A stretch of 64,000 bases of DNA from Oxytricha trifallax (Eukaryota > Ciliophora > Spirotrichea > Sporadotrichida > Oxytrichidae): NCBI GenBank assembly GCA_000711775.1, contig ARYC01001189.1, forward strand, positions 1 to 64,000, written 5' to 3'. A model generated the notes under the pieces. It was not told where the DNA came from, made no database searches, and saw nothing but the letters and a program-made list of their open reading frames with translations. The position numbers were made by a program, and so were the translations under genes. Position 1 is the stretch's first letter; each line of letters begins with the position of its first letter. Of this stretch, positions 1-12,829 are shown piece after piece.

Positions 1-1
1 A

Positions 2-1299
2 TAGCAATTCAGTTGTTAAATAGAAATGCAGAGCTAAGAAATTTAATGCGAAGTTCCAAAGAAAATGGTTGAAGAGGAGGAGGAGAAAAAAGAAATAAAA
101 GCATTACATTAATGTGAGGAGTGTGAGAAAAACTTCACTTATAAATCTGCTCTTAAGCGTCATATCTTAGAGCAGCATTCTAACAAGCCCAGGCTCTATC
201 TTAAGCATGATAAGATAGATGGAAAATATTTCTGCCCTTACTGCAATAAATAATACAATCATTCAAGAGATCTAAAAGTTCATCTAAAAAACCATCATGG
301 CAAGAAGTTTGAAGTAATAGATCCAGAGACTGGTGAGGTCTTCCTTTAAAAAGAAAGCCAAGAGACCTTCAGAAACTTTGGAACAAAGAGTAAAGAAAGA
401 AAATAAACTTATTAAAGCAGTAAGAAACCTCCCAGCCTCAGAGATAGTAAAAATCACTCTTAAGATGCATGCACTAAAACTTACAATATTGAATATAATT
501 GACCTTAAAGAGTGTAAAAAAAGTTATCTTATCCTTGAGGATAAATTTGAGAAGAAAGTCATAACAGATAAGTAGTTCGCATACAAGATATATCCGTCAA
601 CTACTTCAAATGCGATGACAAGTATCAAATGGAATTCGTAAATGAATACAAGCACTTACGAAGTCAAGAGATAGATAGTGCAGATTTATAATAAAGCTCG
701 ATGCTATTCTGCTTGCTCAAGATCATGTAGCTTTTCTTCTTCCTCTATATTAAATGACATTAAGAGACTACATTTAAGATTAAAGAACACCAAAGTAGTT
801 ACCTCTTATTCTTACAAATGTTTGCAAAGGCATTGAGGAGCTGCACACTCTTGGATATGTTCATAGAGATTTGAAGCCTGAGAATATAATGCTTGACTAT
901 TCAACTCTCAGAGTAGTAATAATAGATTCCAATAGATCATAGAGAGTTGAAGCTTCAGGACTTGGCAACGTGTATGGTACACCTGGATACTTTCCAGAAA
1001 GAGAGGACTGGAGAGATGGTGATATTAAGTGGGATATATGGGCTCTAGCAGCAATTATTTGTGAATGCGATATGGCAAGAAATGATTACTATAGCTGCAA
1101 AAGAGAGAAAGATTCAAAACAGAGAATACAGCAATATCTAGACTAGAATAAGATAAAAGGTAGAATGAAAGACATGGCTGAGTAGATAATTATTAAGCCT
1201 AATCACAGAGCTGACCATACAATAGACTAAATTGTAAGTTGGATAGGAGAGATAAAGTTTAGAAAGCTGCCTCATGATGCTAAAGTACTGTTTGAGTGA
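2..1299 (+). pseudogene. TBE 57-kDa-type gene: C2H2 zinc fingers plus protein kinase, frameshifted
   Basis: The 5' end is outside the window. The first block (to about 340) carries two C2H2 fingers, CEECEKNF..H....H and CPYCNKQY..H....HH, after an acidic EEEEE run. The frame then shifts to a basic/hydrophobic stretch (333-590), shifts again near 590 and again near 775, and reaches a kinase C-lobe with VHRDLKPENIML (near 860-905) and GTPGYFPERE (activation segment and APE-like motif). It ends at TGA 1297-1299. At least three frame changes, with no IES-like AT-rich gap or pointer to explain them, suggest decay rather than an interrupted gene. The order zinc finger then kinase matches the TBE 57-kDa protein, whose function is unknown. 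Confidence 0.75.
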
Positions 1300-1443
1300 A
1301 TAATAAAAATAAAACACTTGCATTACACACTAATTTATATTACATTATAACCCTAAACCCCTACATAAACCCTATCAAAACCCTAATAAAGCATGCGTTA
1401 ATAGTCTACTTTCATCAATCAAAAACTCAATCAAACAACTTCA

Positions 1444-1460
1444 GGGGTTTTGGGGTTTTG
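1444..1460 (+). repeat. 17-base telomeric terminal repeat of the TBE element
   Basis: Reads GGGGTTTTGGGGTTTTG, exactly two units of the spirotrich telomere repeat plus one G. It marks the transposon/host junction. It is internal to a germline chromosome, so it is not a real telomere. Confidence 0.9.
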
Positions 1461-4400
1461 ATTGAGTTGATGTCTACTGGTTACTTCCTGTACCTAGAAC
1501 ATTGTCAATTTGATTCTTAAGTTAGCCTTGCTTGTTTCTAAGTCTGTAATCGTTGCTTCCATCGCCATCTCTTGCACTGTTCAAGCCTCCCTGATTGTTT
1601 GGATTGTTCACCGTGTTTGTGAAATCACTCTCTAGAGTCGCTCTATCAACGTGAATGTTTGGCATTCCCATCATGTCTCTACTAGCGTCTATGCCACTCA
1701 TTAATTCCTCAATAAATAATGGATCGTCCACAGCATCTTTCATGATATCTCCTGTCATGCTTATAGTACTGGCCTTTTTGTGGTGAGGGAAACTTCCTCC
1801 TGCTACTGTACCTGGTTTACCCATAGCTGGATTATAGTCTTTGCTTGTATATTGCTAAGGTTAGATCTAACCACCTCCTAACGTGTTTGACTTTGGCAGG
1901 AGATTGTGTTCGTCATTGTTCGATCTTGGAGTTTACATTGTTGCGAACATTTAACCTGTAAGTCCACCGCCACCGCCGCTTTCCAGGTTGTCCCCAGCGA
2001 GATTTCTCTTGCTGTTTCTGTTCATGCTGGGAGTGTGGAGATTGGTAAAACTTCTGCCAAGACTTTTATTGCTGACATTTAGTCAAAATAAGTATAAATT
2101 TATGCATAACATTATATAATAATTAGTCAAGATCACACAATCAATAATTTTGTTTGAAAATAACTAAAAATAAAAAGAAATTAATACCATCCAATGTTAA
2201 ATACTTGATTATAAAACAGAAAAATCTATCTTTAATTTTTTAGTATATAGATTAGATTTATAAAAATTAAATTGTAATTTTGCTCCTTCAAAAATACACC
2301 TATTTAAAAGGATTTAATAGTCAAAGAGTAAGTGATAAATTAAACATACAATATAAATATATTTATTTTATATTTAAATTATTTTTATTATGCCACCACT
2401 TCTTTAAGAAATATACTAATTTTTGCTAAGAGCATTTGGCTTCTTAAAAGCATCATCGTATTTATCCAAGCCTGAGACTAGACTCGCTCTATCTAATCCC
2501 AATTATATATGTTATTTAATCCCCCCCATAAATTTCTATTTTCTTTAATTTATAATAAAATAAAACTTAAGAAAACAGCAATATCATTAATTAATCCCTT
2601 CTACTTATTTTCTAGTTCTTCTATTCTTTCTTAAACTTCACTAATCAACTAGTCCACATTGGCGAATAGTGGAGCTTTGTTTCTCTTCTACATGGTGAAT
2701 GGGAAATTTTGCTGAATTTGGTTATCATCAATCGATAGAATCACTCTAGAAAAGTCTTGTAGCTATTTCAGGTAGTCTTTATCACATAAAAATAGCATAT
2801 ATAATTTAGTATTATCAATTAAGTTATAAAATGATAGATAAATTAGTCTTTTTGTTTCTTGAGGGCATCTTGTTCATGATCGTATTCGTTTCTTATTTCA
2901 AAGTATAGCTTATTATTGCTTGCTTAGCAATTTTCTAAAGATATAATATTTTATATTTACAATTCAATAATTAGAGGCTATAATTTAAGTATAAAAGATC
3001 ATACCAATATATTTAAGAAAAAGGGTAACCTTTATCATAAAATGCATAAAAATAAGATAATAAATTAACATATTATTGTTGCATACACTTCATTATATTT
3101 ATTTCAGGAATATTATCCTCTCTTAACTCATTGATTTTCTCTGCAACATCCTAGTTTTCTCCTGGTTACATCCCAAACAACTCCCTAATCAGCTGTTTCT
3201 CCCCTTCACTGAAGTTACTCTGTGACTTCAGCATGATTGAAGACTATACTTGCTGCACTAAATCCTCCAGTTTCTGAAACTCCTTCTTATCTTTCAGCTG
3301 GGCCTCCACTTTTTGCAGGATTGCTTGCTTGTCTTGTAATAAAGCTTCGAATTCTAACTTTTCATTAATGAGCTCAGTTATTTCATCTCGGGCTTTCTTT
3401 AGGTCGTCGTCTTTCACATTGTTTTGCTCGATAAGCTTCTCCTTGGTCTATTAATTTATCAATGCTTATATGAAATAAGCAAATTAAGAATTATTGTTGT
3501 TTATTGTATGACATATATTACTCGACTATGTATACATTTATAGTCTACTTTTACATGGCTAGGTCGATTTCCAGTTTCTTCTTGGCTTTCTCTATAAGCC
3601 TGTATCTCTCCTCCATGTCATCCAACTGCTCCTGCAGTAACTTGCGATTCCTCTCTTTCTACTCATAAACCTTCTCTTTCTCTGCAAATGACTGCCTCTA
3701 CATGTCTACTTCATCCATTTTCTCCTTGAGATGCTGCAGCTCATCCAGTTTCTTCAGTTCACTCGCCTGATCCTAATTTTTCTTCTCCAAGTCTATGATT
3801 TAATCCATTAGGGCATCTTTTTCTTTTAGCAGTCTGTTTAACTCATCCTGAAGGTTTTAGTAAATAATGTTATGAATTATATATGAAGAAGGTCCTTAGC
3901 CTGCTTATTTTTATCTTTCTCTTGATCTTTCAACTGTTTCTCCAATTAAGCCAATTTGTCTTCCAGTTTTTCCTTCATTTCCGAGTGTTCTAAAATAAAT
4001 TAATAAGCGTTATAAGATATTAAAAGCATGATAGTCAAAATAAAAATTCTTATTGGAGTAATCCGTATTGATCTTTGAGTAACAAAGCCTGATCTGCTTC
4101 CTTGACGATCTCTTCCAACTGCAGTCTGTCCTCTTCCATGTACTGCAATTGTTACTGTAGCTCATCTATTCTCTAGTCTCTCAGATCAATCTCTTCTTTT
4201 AATTGGGCTTTTAAATCTTTCAATTCATCTATTGATAAAATAAATTGAATATCTTAATTCTATTCGAATTCATGATTAGCACTCTCAAGGATTTATAAAA
4301 ATTGGATATTTATCAATGATTTAATTCTTTCGAGAGATTAATTATGAAAAACATATACGATTTAAGCAATATTTGTTCTTGCTTATCAGAAATATCTTCA

Positions 4401-6684
4401 TTGGTTCTCTCTATACTACTCTTGAACTTTCGCATGACTTCCTCCCCAATATCCTACCTCATCTTCTCAATATTGTTATTAAACTCTTTCTCCATGTTCA
4501 GCATCTCCTGCTGATGCAAATTCTTGACTTTCGTCTTTAGGCATTCCTGCATCAACCCCTGAAGATTATTATCTTAAATTAGTGATTCAAATTTCTCCAA
4601 TGTCTCCTGCCCTCCTAGAAGTTGCTTCATACGGTTTGCTAAATCAGTTAGTTTTTTCTTGGAATTTTGGTCCAATTGCAATGTTTTTGAGGTTTTAAGT
4701 AGATCGTTGACTAAGCCGAGCAGCAGCTTGAATAAAGTCTGAATATCTTTCAATGCTTGAGTGTTCATGTTGAGTCTCTACTTAGCGAGTTGCACTTCAT
4801 TTTGGTACTATAAAATAAGATCGTCTCTGTTCTCCATTCTACTTAGTTTATTCAAAGCGTCTTAAAGTGCATCTCGTAGTTCAGCGTTCTCTCTCTCAAG
4901 TTGCTCTATTAATTTGATAAGCTCCTCGAAAGAATAATCTCTTAGCTCTTGAGTTCGATGAGTCTATGCATATCTACCCGTAGCATTACCCCCTATATTG
5001 CCCTGAGGTGTCTTTAAGGTGGAATAGTGTTGATTATAAATTGAACCAGTGTTATTTTGAAGTGCACCTTTTACGGTAGGAGTCAGCAAACTGTTGCTCG
5101 CTGGGTTTGAGTTAATCAAAGACATGTTCGAGTTTTGATTCAGTCTATTTGAGTTAAGTTGGTACTATTATATCGATGAAGGAGCAGCTGCTGCTCCAAA
5201 TTACTGATCAGCAGTGATGTTTAGTTTTTATTTCAACTTTTTAACATCGATAAAAGCTGGCTCTGGCTTATTAACTAGTACTCCTCCTACTCTTCTTGGG
5301 GCTTCAAGTTAAGCTTTTTTCAACTCAATGGCTTGCTTCATACTTTTACAAGTACTGCACACGCTTTTATATTGCCCAATCTAGTACTTAGTTTTCTGAT
5401 TATTATCCTCCACTGTAAATTCGAGAGTCTAGTGTTTTGGATTAAAAAGTATTTATCCAAATTTGAAAGTTGTAAAATCCTGTAAACAATAGAATTTAAA
5501 AAGATCATTTCCGTGATGATGGCCATGCCCATGATAATTTCTAGTACTATTTGGGGGTTAATCAACAAAGAATATCTCTTTCTTGGTTAAATTCTTAGTA
5601 CTTTACTAAGGCTGATTGTAGGAGTCCATAGCAGTTCCTACTCTCTATTTGATTTACTCGTTGATCACTTTATTCTTTTTCTTTGAGAATTCTTTCAGCA
5701 TTTCTTTTATTTTCTACTGGCGAGAGCGTGTGTCATTATTGTCCATATTACCCTGAGTTGTCCCAGGTAGATTCAATTGGTTGTAGGATTAGTCTTTAAA
5801 AATATATGGTCATATAATATAATTTTATCTTGAGTGTTGGAGATGCCCTGACCACCAATGTAGAAATTATTGTCAGCATTTCTGGTGTTTGGTTGATGAG
5901 TATTGTAATTTGGAAACACGCTAGTCTCTATTAAAAATGATAAAACGATATAAAGAGGATTTCACTTACATTGCTACTGATGTTCAAATAAATCGTTGAT
6001 GGTATCATCTGTGATCTGCGGCTGTTGATCATCCACTTCATCATGTTAATGTTCAAACGGCACTTCATTCCCCTCTTCATCGTGATTATGATAGTGAAAA
6101 TGTTCCTCGTGCACTTCCTGCATATGATTATGATGATGCTCCTCATCTTGACTCTGCTCCTCCTCCAGACTATTATTTCCCATGTAAAAATGTGGTTGGC
6201 CGTTCCTCCTGGTGTCTTGCTGTGATTAGTAGATTTACTAGTTAATTCTGTTGCTGTTACTAGACGCTGGCAGATTGGTATGACTGCCATGCACTGAATA
6301 ACAATTAAAACATGATTATAGTATATTATAGATTGAATTGTTGTCGTCAGCGAAGTTTATATAGTAGGAATTGTCAGTAGGCTTGTCATTGTAAGATTCC
6401 GTGATATAGTCATTATTGCTGTTCATCTCATCAGTCATCATGTCTGGTCTCTATATTCATAAAAGTTATTGGCTAAGTTCATTGGTAATATTTATCACAT
6501 AAGAATTTGATGCAAATCTCTCTGTATATTTTTTGAATTTATATTCCAAATTAGCTTTGATATATTGTTTAAAATGATAATAGTAAAATTTTATAAATAA
6601 GCTCATTGAAATACTTACCAATCTATCAGAGAGTGATTAAATTACTGGATTATGAGTCTTCGTATCTTAAGTTTAATATTGCAT
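1461..6684 (-). CDS. Large His/Gln-rich coiled-coil protein, interrupted germline gene
   Basis: The proposed start is the ATG at 6684 (MQYQTQDTKTHNPV...). A GT..AG intron (6618-6451) joins SLSDRL to RPDMMTDEMN. Next comes a His/Glu/Gln-rich block near 6180-5960 (EEHHHNHMQEVHEEHFHYH) and a linker. Between about 5750 and 2600 lies a long heptad-rich coiled coil, for example LIEQLERENAELRDAL and ISEVQERIEELENKQKG. A Gly/Asn/Ser-rich tail follows (LESGGGGGLTGQ near 2000; GTVAGGSFPHHKK near 1790). AT-rich gaps near 2100-2430, 2770-3060, 3440-3560, 3860-3900, 3990-4060 and 4230-4390 are IESs or introns. The 3' end is unresolved: the frame runs into the transposon terminus, where a TGA appears at about 1441, so the last MDS must end before 1461 or continue beyond the element. 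A cytoskeletal or ciliary scaffold role would be inference; I do not recognise the family. Confidence 0.6.
6451..6618 (-). other. Spliceosomal intron in the coiled-coil gene
   Basis: The donor is GTAAGT (from 6618 downward) and the acceptor is ATATAG (ending at 6451). Removal joins ...GAT AGA TTG to AGA CCA GAC ATG in frame. The body is AT-rich. An IES is possible, but the splice consensus fits better. Confidence 0.6.
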
Positions 6685-6689
6685 GTTTG

Positions 6690-7110
6690 CGTTCTTTATT
6701 CCTCTTTGTTATTGTATATTAATTTATATTGTATATAAAATACTCATATAAATACTAATCTTATATAATACTAATCTTATAATGAATTATACTCATACAA
6801 TATTATTAGGAGTTGTACTGATCATCAATAGCTCTCCAGTTTGCTTTCCTGGCATCATTTTAGGAATATTGCATTTTATTATTAAAGATTATAAATATAA
6901 TTTATTTACTTTATCTGCTCATATTCTTATTAATTCTAATCATTCTTCTGAATATCTTAAGATTATATCATAATTTAAACTTTTGAATATTAATTGTGAA
7001 TATTCAACTCAATGGTCAAATAAATAGTCGAAATATATATATATATACTGCACAACATAGATATATTATATCTTAAATAATCAATCAATCATATAGATTT
7101 TTGTGGAGAA
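6690..7110. other. AT-rich spacer, no gene supported
   Basis: The stretch lies between the start of one minus-strand gene and the stop of the next, including an AT dinucleotide run near 7036-7046. A plus-strand hydrophobic frame (6782-6973) has no recognisable features and I treat it as chance. Confidence 0.5.
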
Positions 7111-7112
7111 TC

Positions 7113-9540
7113 TCATTCCTCAAAGAGAATAGTCTGCTCATCTTCAAGCATAGAGTCGCCCAATAATTTCAAGCCACTTTTACTGCTGAAGTTTCCAGGC
7201 CAATACTAACTACCAGAGATTTCCTTAGGCAGTAGACCTAGACATTTATAGGCTGATGCCACTAATTCAGAACAGAAATACAAAAAAATACCTGAAAATT
7301 TAGATTATATAAATCATCTTAACGGACAAAAGTTTATAACAGTATAAATATATTAAATAGGACTTATCATCACTCTCAGTTAAATTTTCCGCATCATTTT
7401 CATACTTCTTTCTGAAGATCTTTGTGGTATTGAGCTTATATTTCATTCCAATAACTGATCTGATAAAAGTTTCAAGTTTTTGCATCGTTTCAAGTGTACG
7501 GTTATGTCTCAACTTCCTAAAGCAAAGCTTTGTGTAAAGTTTATTCCAGTTGTTTTTTACGAATAGATCCCAGTCCAACACAGCCACACCCTATGAGTTA
7601 AAAAGTCAGAAACTTTAGTATAAAAAGAAAGACAAAATTAAGTCAGACTCGTTTAACTATGCTAACTTACAGTTTATCCTGTTGATTCAAACATGACAAG
7701 TTTCCCATTACTGTATCTTAAAAGCATAGCAACATGATCATATTCACTCATAGTGATAGCTCTCTAAACTCTTGTCACGAAAGATGAACCAGTAAACAAA
7801 AGAATATCCCCTGTATCAGCAAGTTTCCTGAAATCTGGCAGTGAAATGACGTCACTCTATTCATATTTAGTTAGAATACAATCTTCTACTTACCTTCCAG
7901 AATGGATTACTGAGTAATCTTTATTAGTTAACTAAAGTAAAACTTTTACTGGCATGCCAATTAGCATAGAGAGCCTAAGTCCACTACCTCAAAGCAGAGC
8001 TACTCTACACATGAAACAGGAAATTTCTCTTGCTGCCAATAACTTCAATTCTAAATTTCTTAGGTTCTATGTATCTTGACGATGAGCTACCATTCTTATC
8101 TCCATTGGGAGAATCATTCTCTTCGTCATTTCCATTTAAACTTTGGAAATTTGACATCGATCCATCATCAATCATAATTACGCATTAAATTCTATCGAAA
8201 TCAAAGATTCCTCCAAGTTCCCTCATTTCTTTATCTTTGTAGTAAACTTTGAAGATCTCATCTTTAGATAATATCTAAAAAGATAATAAATTATAGAATT
8301 TATATAGACTTTTAGTTTTACTTGAACTTCTTGTTTCTGACTAGACCATATCTTTTCTTGTAACTCTTTCCATTCTTAACTTTCTTTGGATTATCAATTT
8401 TCTTATAAAGTGTCCCTTTGATGGTTGGTAAGCTAGCAGCTAGTAACTCCTCTTGCTCTATTACTAAATTGTGGTCAACATTATTTTCACTGTCTTCTAT
8501 CTCTTCATCATCATCTCTGATGTCTTATTACCCTATTTCAAATGTTGCATTTTTAACATCTGACTATTTTCTTGAATGATTGATAAGATCTCTATCCTCT
8601 TTTTCGTTCAAATGCATGTTTGATTTAGATTTCTACTTTTCAAACGGCTTATTCTCTTATGTTATACTTTAGTTTTAAGGTGGTGCACTAAATGTCCCAC
8701 CCCCATTAATATTAGAAGGCATGAATCCTGTGAAATTATTTCCTGCGTTTTATATTAAAATTTCGGTTTTAACTGGTGCAGTAAAGCATTCTTCAAATTT
8801 GCTATTTAAATTGCTGTTCAATTTAGGATAATCTTGCATAATGCTTCCTGATTCACTAATGTCTGCTGAAGCAATCCCTGATTTGCTATCACCATAGTGA
8901 TCCTATATCTATTAGGGTCTTTTCGTATTTCTTAATGGCAAGCTTATTCTACGATTTTCATCCACTTTAAATATCTAGGTTTTAGTCAGAAGTTTTTGCT
9001 TTACTTCTGTAATTCGATGTTAAATATCTTATTAGGAGCCTATAGAAGTGTTTTCATGAAGGTTTTTCTATGTATTTGGGGAATGTTTATAGTAGTAGTT
9101 ATGTTAAGTAGCTATAATTGGAGAATGCTGTGAATTTCTTAAAAGTCTCCCACCTGCCTCTATTGAGCCACCGCTGTCTTAATGTATGAAAGTGGGAGCA
9201 TGTAGCTAGCCTCCCTGGTATGCATAGTTGTTCGTGACTGAATTACCAGTGTTTTACATTTATTGAGTGTCCCCTTTCTAATTAATTCCACAGACGCTTG
9301 TATCATTAGATTGAGGCGTATCCATAGATCCACGATTTTCAGTCAAGAATGACTTGCTAGAGGGGGTTTAATTCTCAGTTAAATTCTTGTATTTAAAACG
9401 TTTGACTAATGGCTTCTTTTTGGCTTGCTGTGCATTTGGAGTAGTTGAGGTTATTTGATAGGGAGATTCAACTGATATTTATTATTGATAAGTGCTGTGC
9501 TTAGTAGTTATAATCAAACTTAAATCTAAATAAATATATA
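7113..9540 (-). CDS. PH domain plus YiiX-like permuted papain-fold protein
   Basis: The Ser/Gln/Asn-rich N-terminal half (about 9520-8330) contains SSKSFLTENRGSMDTPQSN. A PH-like domain follows (about 8280-7960), ending in FRIEVIGSKRNF...SSALRQWTQALY, the usual C-terminal PH helix with Trp. The C-terminal half resembles the YiiX/DUF830 group of permuted papain folds: GDILLFTGSSF (near 7810), YDHVAMLLRY, then FCSELVASAYKCLGLLP (near 7255-7210), which would supply the nucleophilic Cys; the His would be in YDHV. A small AT-rich break near 7270-7360 separates SDDKSY from FCSELV. The stop is TGA at 7113-7115. No start codon was found, because the 5' MDS border lies in AT-rich DNA around 9540. Inferred role: lipid-targeted cysteine amidase, peptidase or acyltransferase at a membrane. 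Confidence 0.6.
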
Positions 9541-9618
9541 GGTTTACATTATATGTTATTGCTGTAAATTGGTGAGTTTGGTAGATTATAATTTGTATTA
9601 TATCAATATTATTTATGA

Positions 9619-12600
9619 TCATGTTTATCTGTAAAGATTCCTATATATTTAAATTTGGCTTAATTTGGCATTCTTTTGTAAATACATTTTAATTGTAAAT
9701 TTACACATTCTTTTACCGATTTTAAAGTCAATATATGTATTATTTTAAATCATTTAAACTTTCTCTAAAATTGAATTAGAAATGTGCATGGATAAATGTT
9801 TATCAAAGTGATATTTTAAAATATTTCTTATAATTAATAAAATTATATTAATTGATATTCCTAAAATCATAAGCATCTAAGCAATGGTAACTATTGCACT
9901 CTAGCAAAATAATGTATTTTTCTTTGAGTGATTGATAGAAGCAGATTAAAGACAATATTCTTCATTAACCTTTTCAATTTAAATTTTTGCAATGCTTTGA
10001 TCATATTTGTCTTGTGAATCATATCGCTATAATATTACATGTATTTTAAATAAATATAAATATTAAATTATAATTCTAATGATCATTTTCTAAGTCTTGA
10101 AAGTTTAACCCAGGTCCATAAAAATATTTTTAGTCTTCTTCTACTTCAATGTTTATTCTCTTTTTACTCTCACTATTAGCCAAGTTCTAATTAAATGTTT
10201 AAATATCTGACAATATTATGGTTGAAAAAAGAACTTCTATGACATAATTTATTAAAAAATCAAACATATTTAAGTTCTTTCTGCTGAGATTTTAAGTTCT
10301 ATCGCCATATTTATGCAACTAAGTTTATTAAGCGTTAATACCGAAATTTCCAACGATCATGTCTATACTACCCTAGCTAAACACTTCATTATTGCTACTT
10401 CGATTCCCGAACTGACTCAATCCGTTATAATTTCGATTCTTACCGTTTGCATTATTACTTGCTTATATGCTTCCCATTAACACACTTAGAAGTTATTTAT
10501 CTGATGGCTGTCTTGAGGGCATATTACTTAATCTAAGATCATCCTCGTCTGCATTTGAGAAGTCTCTTTCCAAGTTCATGTGTGGTTGTGGTTGTTGAGT
10601 TTAAATTGAACTTTTACTGGGTATTACAATTGTCTTATTGCCAATACTTGTAAGCGTCGTTGGCTTGTCTTGTTATTAATTTTGTTGATCAACAGAATCA
10701 GGGGTGTCTCCAAGATCTATCTTTATAGGCTGAGGCTGTTACTTTTTAGGCAAAGCGAGTTGCTTTTAAAGAGAGGTACTCGATGGTTACTGCTAAGGTT
10801 CAGGTTTATTAGAAGTTTTAGAGTTAATCTCCAACTCTTTGTGTTTCTCAGTAATTTTTCTTAGCAAATTCTTTGTACTTGGATTTTGCATTAGTAAACT
10901 TGTATAAGTTTGATCTTAAGTAATTTCTTAGCTTTAAAGACCGTTCTCATCACCATTATTATGCATCAGCTTAGTACTTGGTGTTTTACTTATGTTAATC
11001 GATTAAGCCAATTACTTTTATGATGATTGAGATGAAATGCTGAGGCCCAATACTTAGCTTACTGCTAAATTCTTACTAGCTTATTGCTGAATCAAGAATT
11101 TATTATATATGACTGTATTAGCTCTATTAATAATTTCCTGTTTTTGAGCTTAGTTTGGAGTTTCCGAGGTGCTGCTTTCTAATGAACTTTTGCCATTTTT
11201 AGGATTTATCTTGACTCTTACCCTTTATCGAGCTGAATTGGTACTACATGTATCTCCATTACCATTTTTAGTGCTAGACCTAGCAGGAGGAATCTCCAAG
11301 TAATTGTTGAAGTTTTTCTGTGAAGTGATAGTTTAATCTTAATGATGCTCTCTATCAGTTAGATTGTCTTTTAAATAGTAGTTTGACTGTGTCCCTAAAG
11401 CTGATTGTCTCTTATGATTTGCTGGAATATCTTACCTCATTTAAACTGTTTTTATACTTTTTGAGCTGGTTTTACTCATAAATGATTCGTCTTACTAAGT
11501 ATTTATCTCAGTTTGAAAATTGTAAGTCTTTTACTGATCCTTTAAATGCTGTTTTTAAAAAACATGAAAATTTAATGTTACTTTTGCAATTGTTACTATG
11601 AATTTTAATGCTTAAATCCACTGCTACCTATCAGAGATTGCTATTTAGTCATCAAAGTTGTAGGTGTTAAAGTTTTTGGAGTCAGTTATCCACTTTCATT
11701 TGAATACAGTTGCTGTGAAACTTAGTTATCCTGATATTTACTATTGCTGTTTTAAATATTTTAGAATCCAGTTATCAATAGATTATCTTCAATGCCCTCC
11801 CTTTTAATTGGTGATTGCTACAATAGACTAGTCTACTGCTCTATATTTGAATATTTAAGCACTTATTTTTAATGCTGATTAAGCAGTTTTGAGTGTGAGT
11901 AGATAACTGGCTTCTCTGCACTAGAGTGAGGATTCTAATAATTATTACTAAAAATATTGGAGTTCTTTAAGTTTTTCGTGGAAGCCTAAGGTGTCTACAA
12001 ATTTGATCTTTGAATATGATTTATATTTACCACTTTATAACTTTCATTTTAACTAATGCGACTCTATTGTTTTTACAAAGATTGCAATTTTTATACAAGA
12101 GTATTACTATTCACACCACTATTTGCTGTCTAGCTAGAATTTAGAGTTTTTTATGCAGCTAAGAAATTTGGATTTTGGGCTAATTTTTAATGGAAACTGC
12201 TTTGAACAGACTGCTGATTTTAAAAGTTATTGCTTGACTTTGAAATCGCGCTGTTCATGGCTATTTTAGTGTGACTGGTAAAGGTTATATTATTAGTTGA
12301 TATGCTAGCCTTTCCACCTACGACACTTAATAAACAGAATTTAATCAGAAAATAATATATTTTAACGAATTACATTGCTATTTCAAAGTTGATATATCAA
12401 CCCATTTTGGCATAAAAATATTTTGTGCAGTAATAAATATTTTTAAACACTGCTATTAATCAGATTTGTACTTGTATTAGAATTTAAGTTATGCGATTGT
12501 TAATTATTATTTAAGTTATTACTAACATGAGATTGTCTTGATTTCTCCAGAACTTAAATTATCTATTTTGATTGCAAAGGGTGAGCATTGATCTTTTTAT

Positions 12601-12826
12601 TGCTTGGTGTCGAATGCTGTGCTATTTTAGTGTGTGAGATTTATTACTAATTTTATTACAAAATGGCTTTTTATTGCTGGTTGTAACGTTTTACATAAAT
12701 CACATAAAAAAAGTATCATAGAGCTAGCTGTCTAGGGGTATTTTTTCAGAAAATTATTACGAACAATTTATTAATAAATTTATTATTGAAAGTTGTTAGT
12801 TGATAATCTGCTGCTTGCATTTCCAT
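9619..12826 (-). CDS. Asn/Gln-rich protein with a C-terminal membrane segment, unknown function
   Basis: The likely start is the ATG at 12826 (MEMQAADYQLTTF). The body is low complexity in Gln, Asn and Ser with many TAA/TAG codons read as Gln, for example SHVSNNLNNNQQSHN (near 12530) and RQPSDKQLLSVLMGS (near 10490). A motif SHTKIA occurs twice, near 12625 and 12270. Toward the C-terminus, after EEDQKYFYGPGLNFQDLEND (about 10100), a hydrophobic helix near 9870 (TIAQMLMILGISINIILLII) could anchor it in a membrane. AT-rich interruptions occur near 12330-12440, 12690-12780 and 10030-10090. The stop at 9619-9621 is the first TGA in the best frame and is uncertain. It could be two genes. Confidence 0.45.
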
Positions 12827-12829
12827 TAT

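Larger units (their letters stand above)
1..1460 (+). mobile_element. Right end of a TBE-like (telomere-bearing) transposon
   Basis: The segment runs off the left edge and ends at 1460 with two G4T4 repeats plus G, the reverse complement of CAAAACCCCAAAACCCC. That sequence is the terminus known for TBE1 elements of Oxytricha. The next host bases are ATT, which fits the ANT target described for TBE insertion, but the other end lies outside the window so the duplication cannot be tested. Inside is a decayed zinc-finger/protein-kinase gene, matching the 57-kDa gene known from TBE1. Between the gene and the terminus lies a subterminal stretch with imperfect telomere-like CCCTAAACCCC motifs at about 1349-1390. 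TBE elements are germline-limited and are removed during macronuclear development. The element abuts the 3' part of the next gene. Confidence 0.85.

Noticed and set aside
6025..6290. Hydrophobic plus-strand frame and a basic minus-strand frame
   Set aside because: Both are other-phase readings of the His/Glu-rich block of the coiled-coil gene, which has the better composition.
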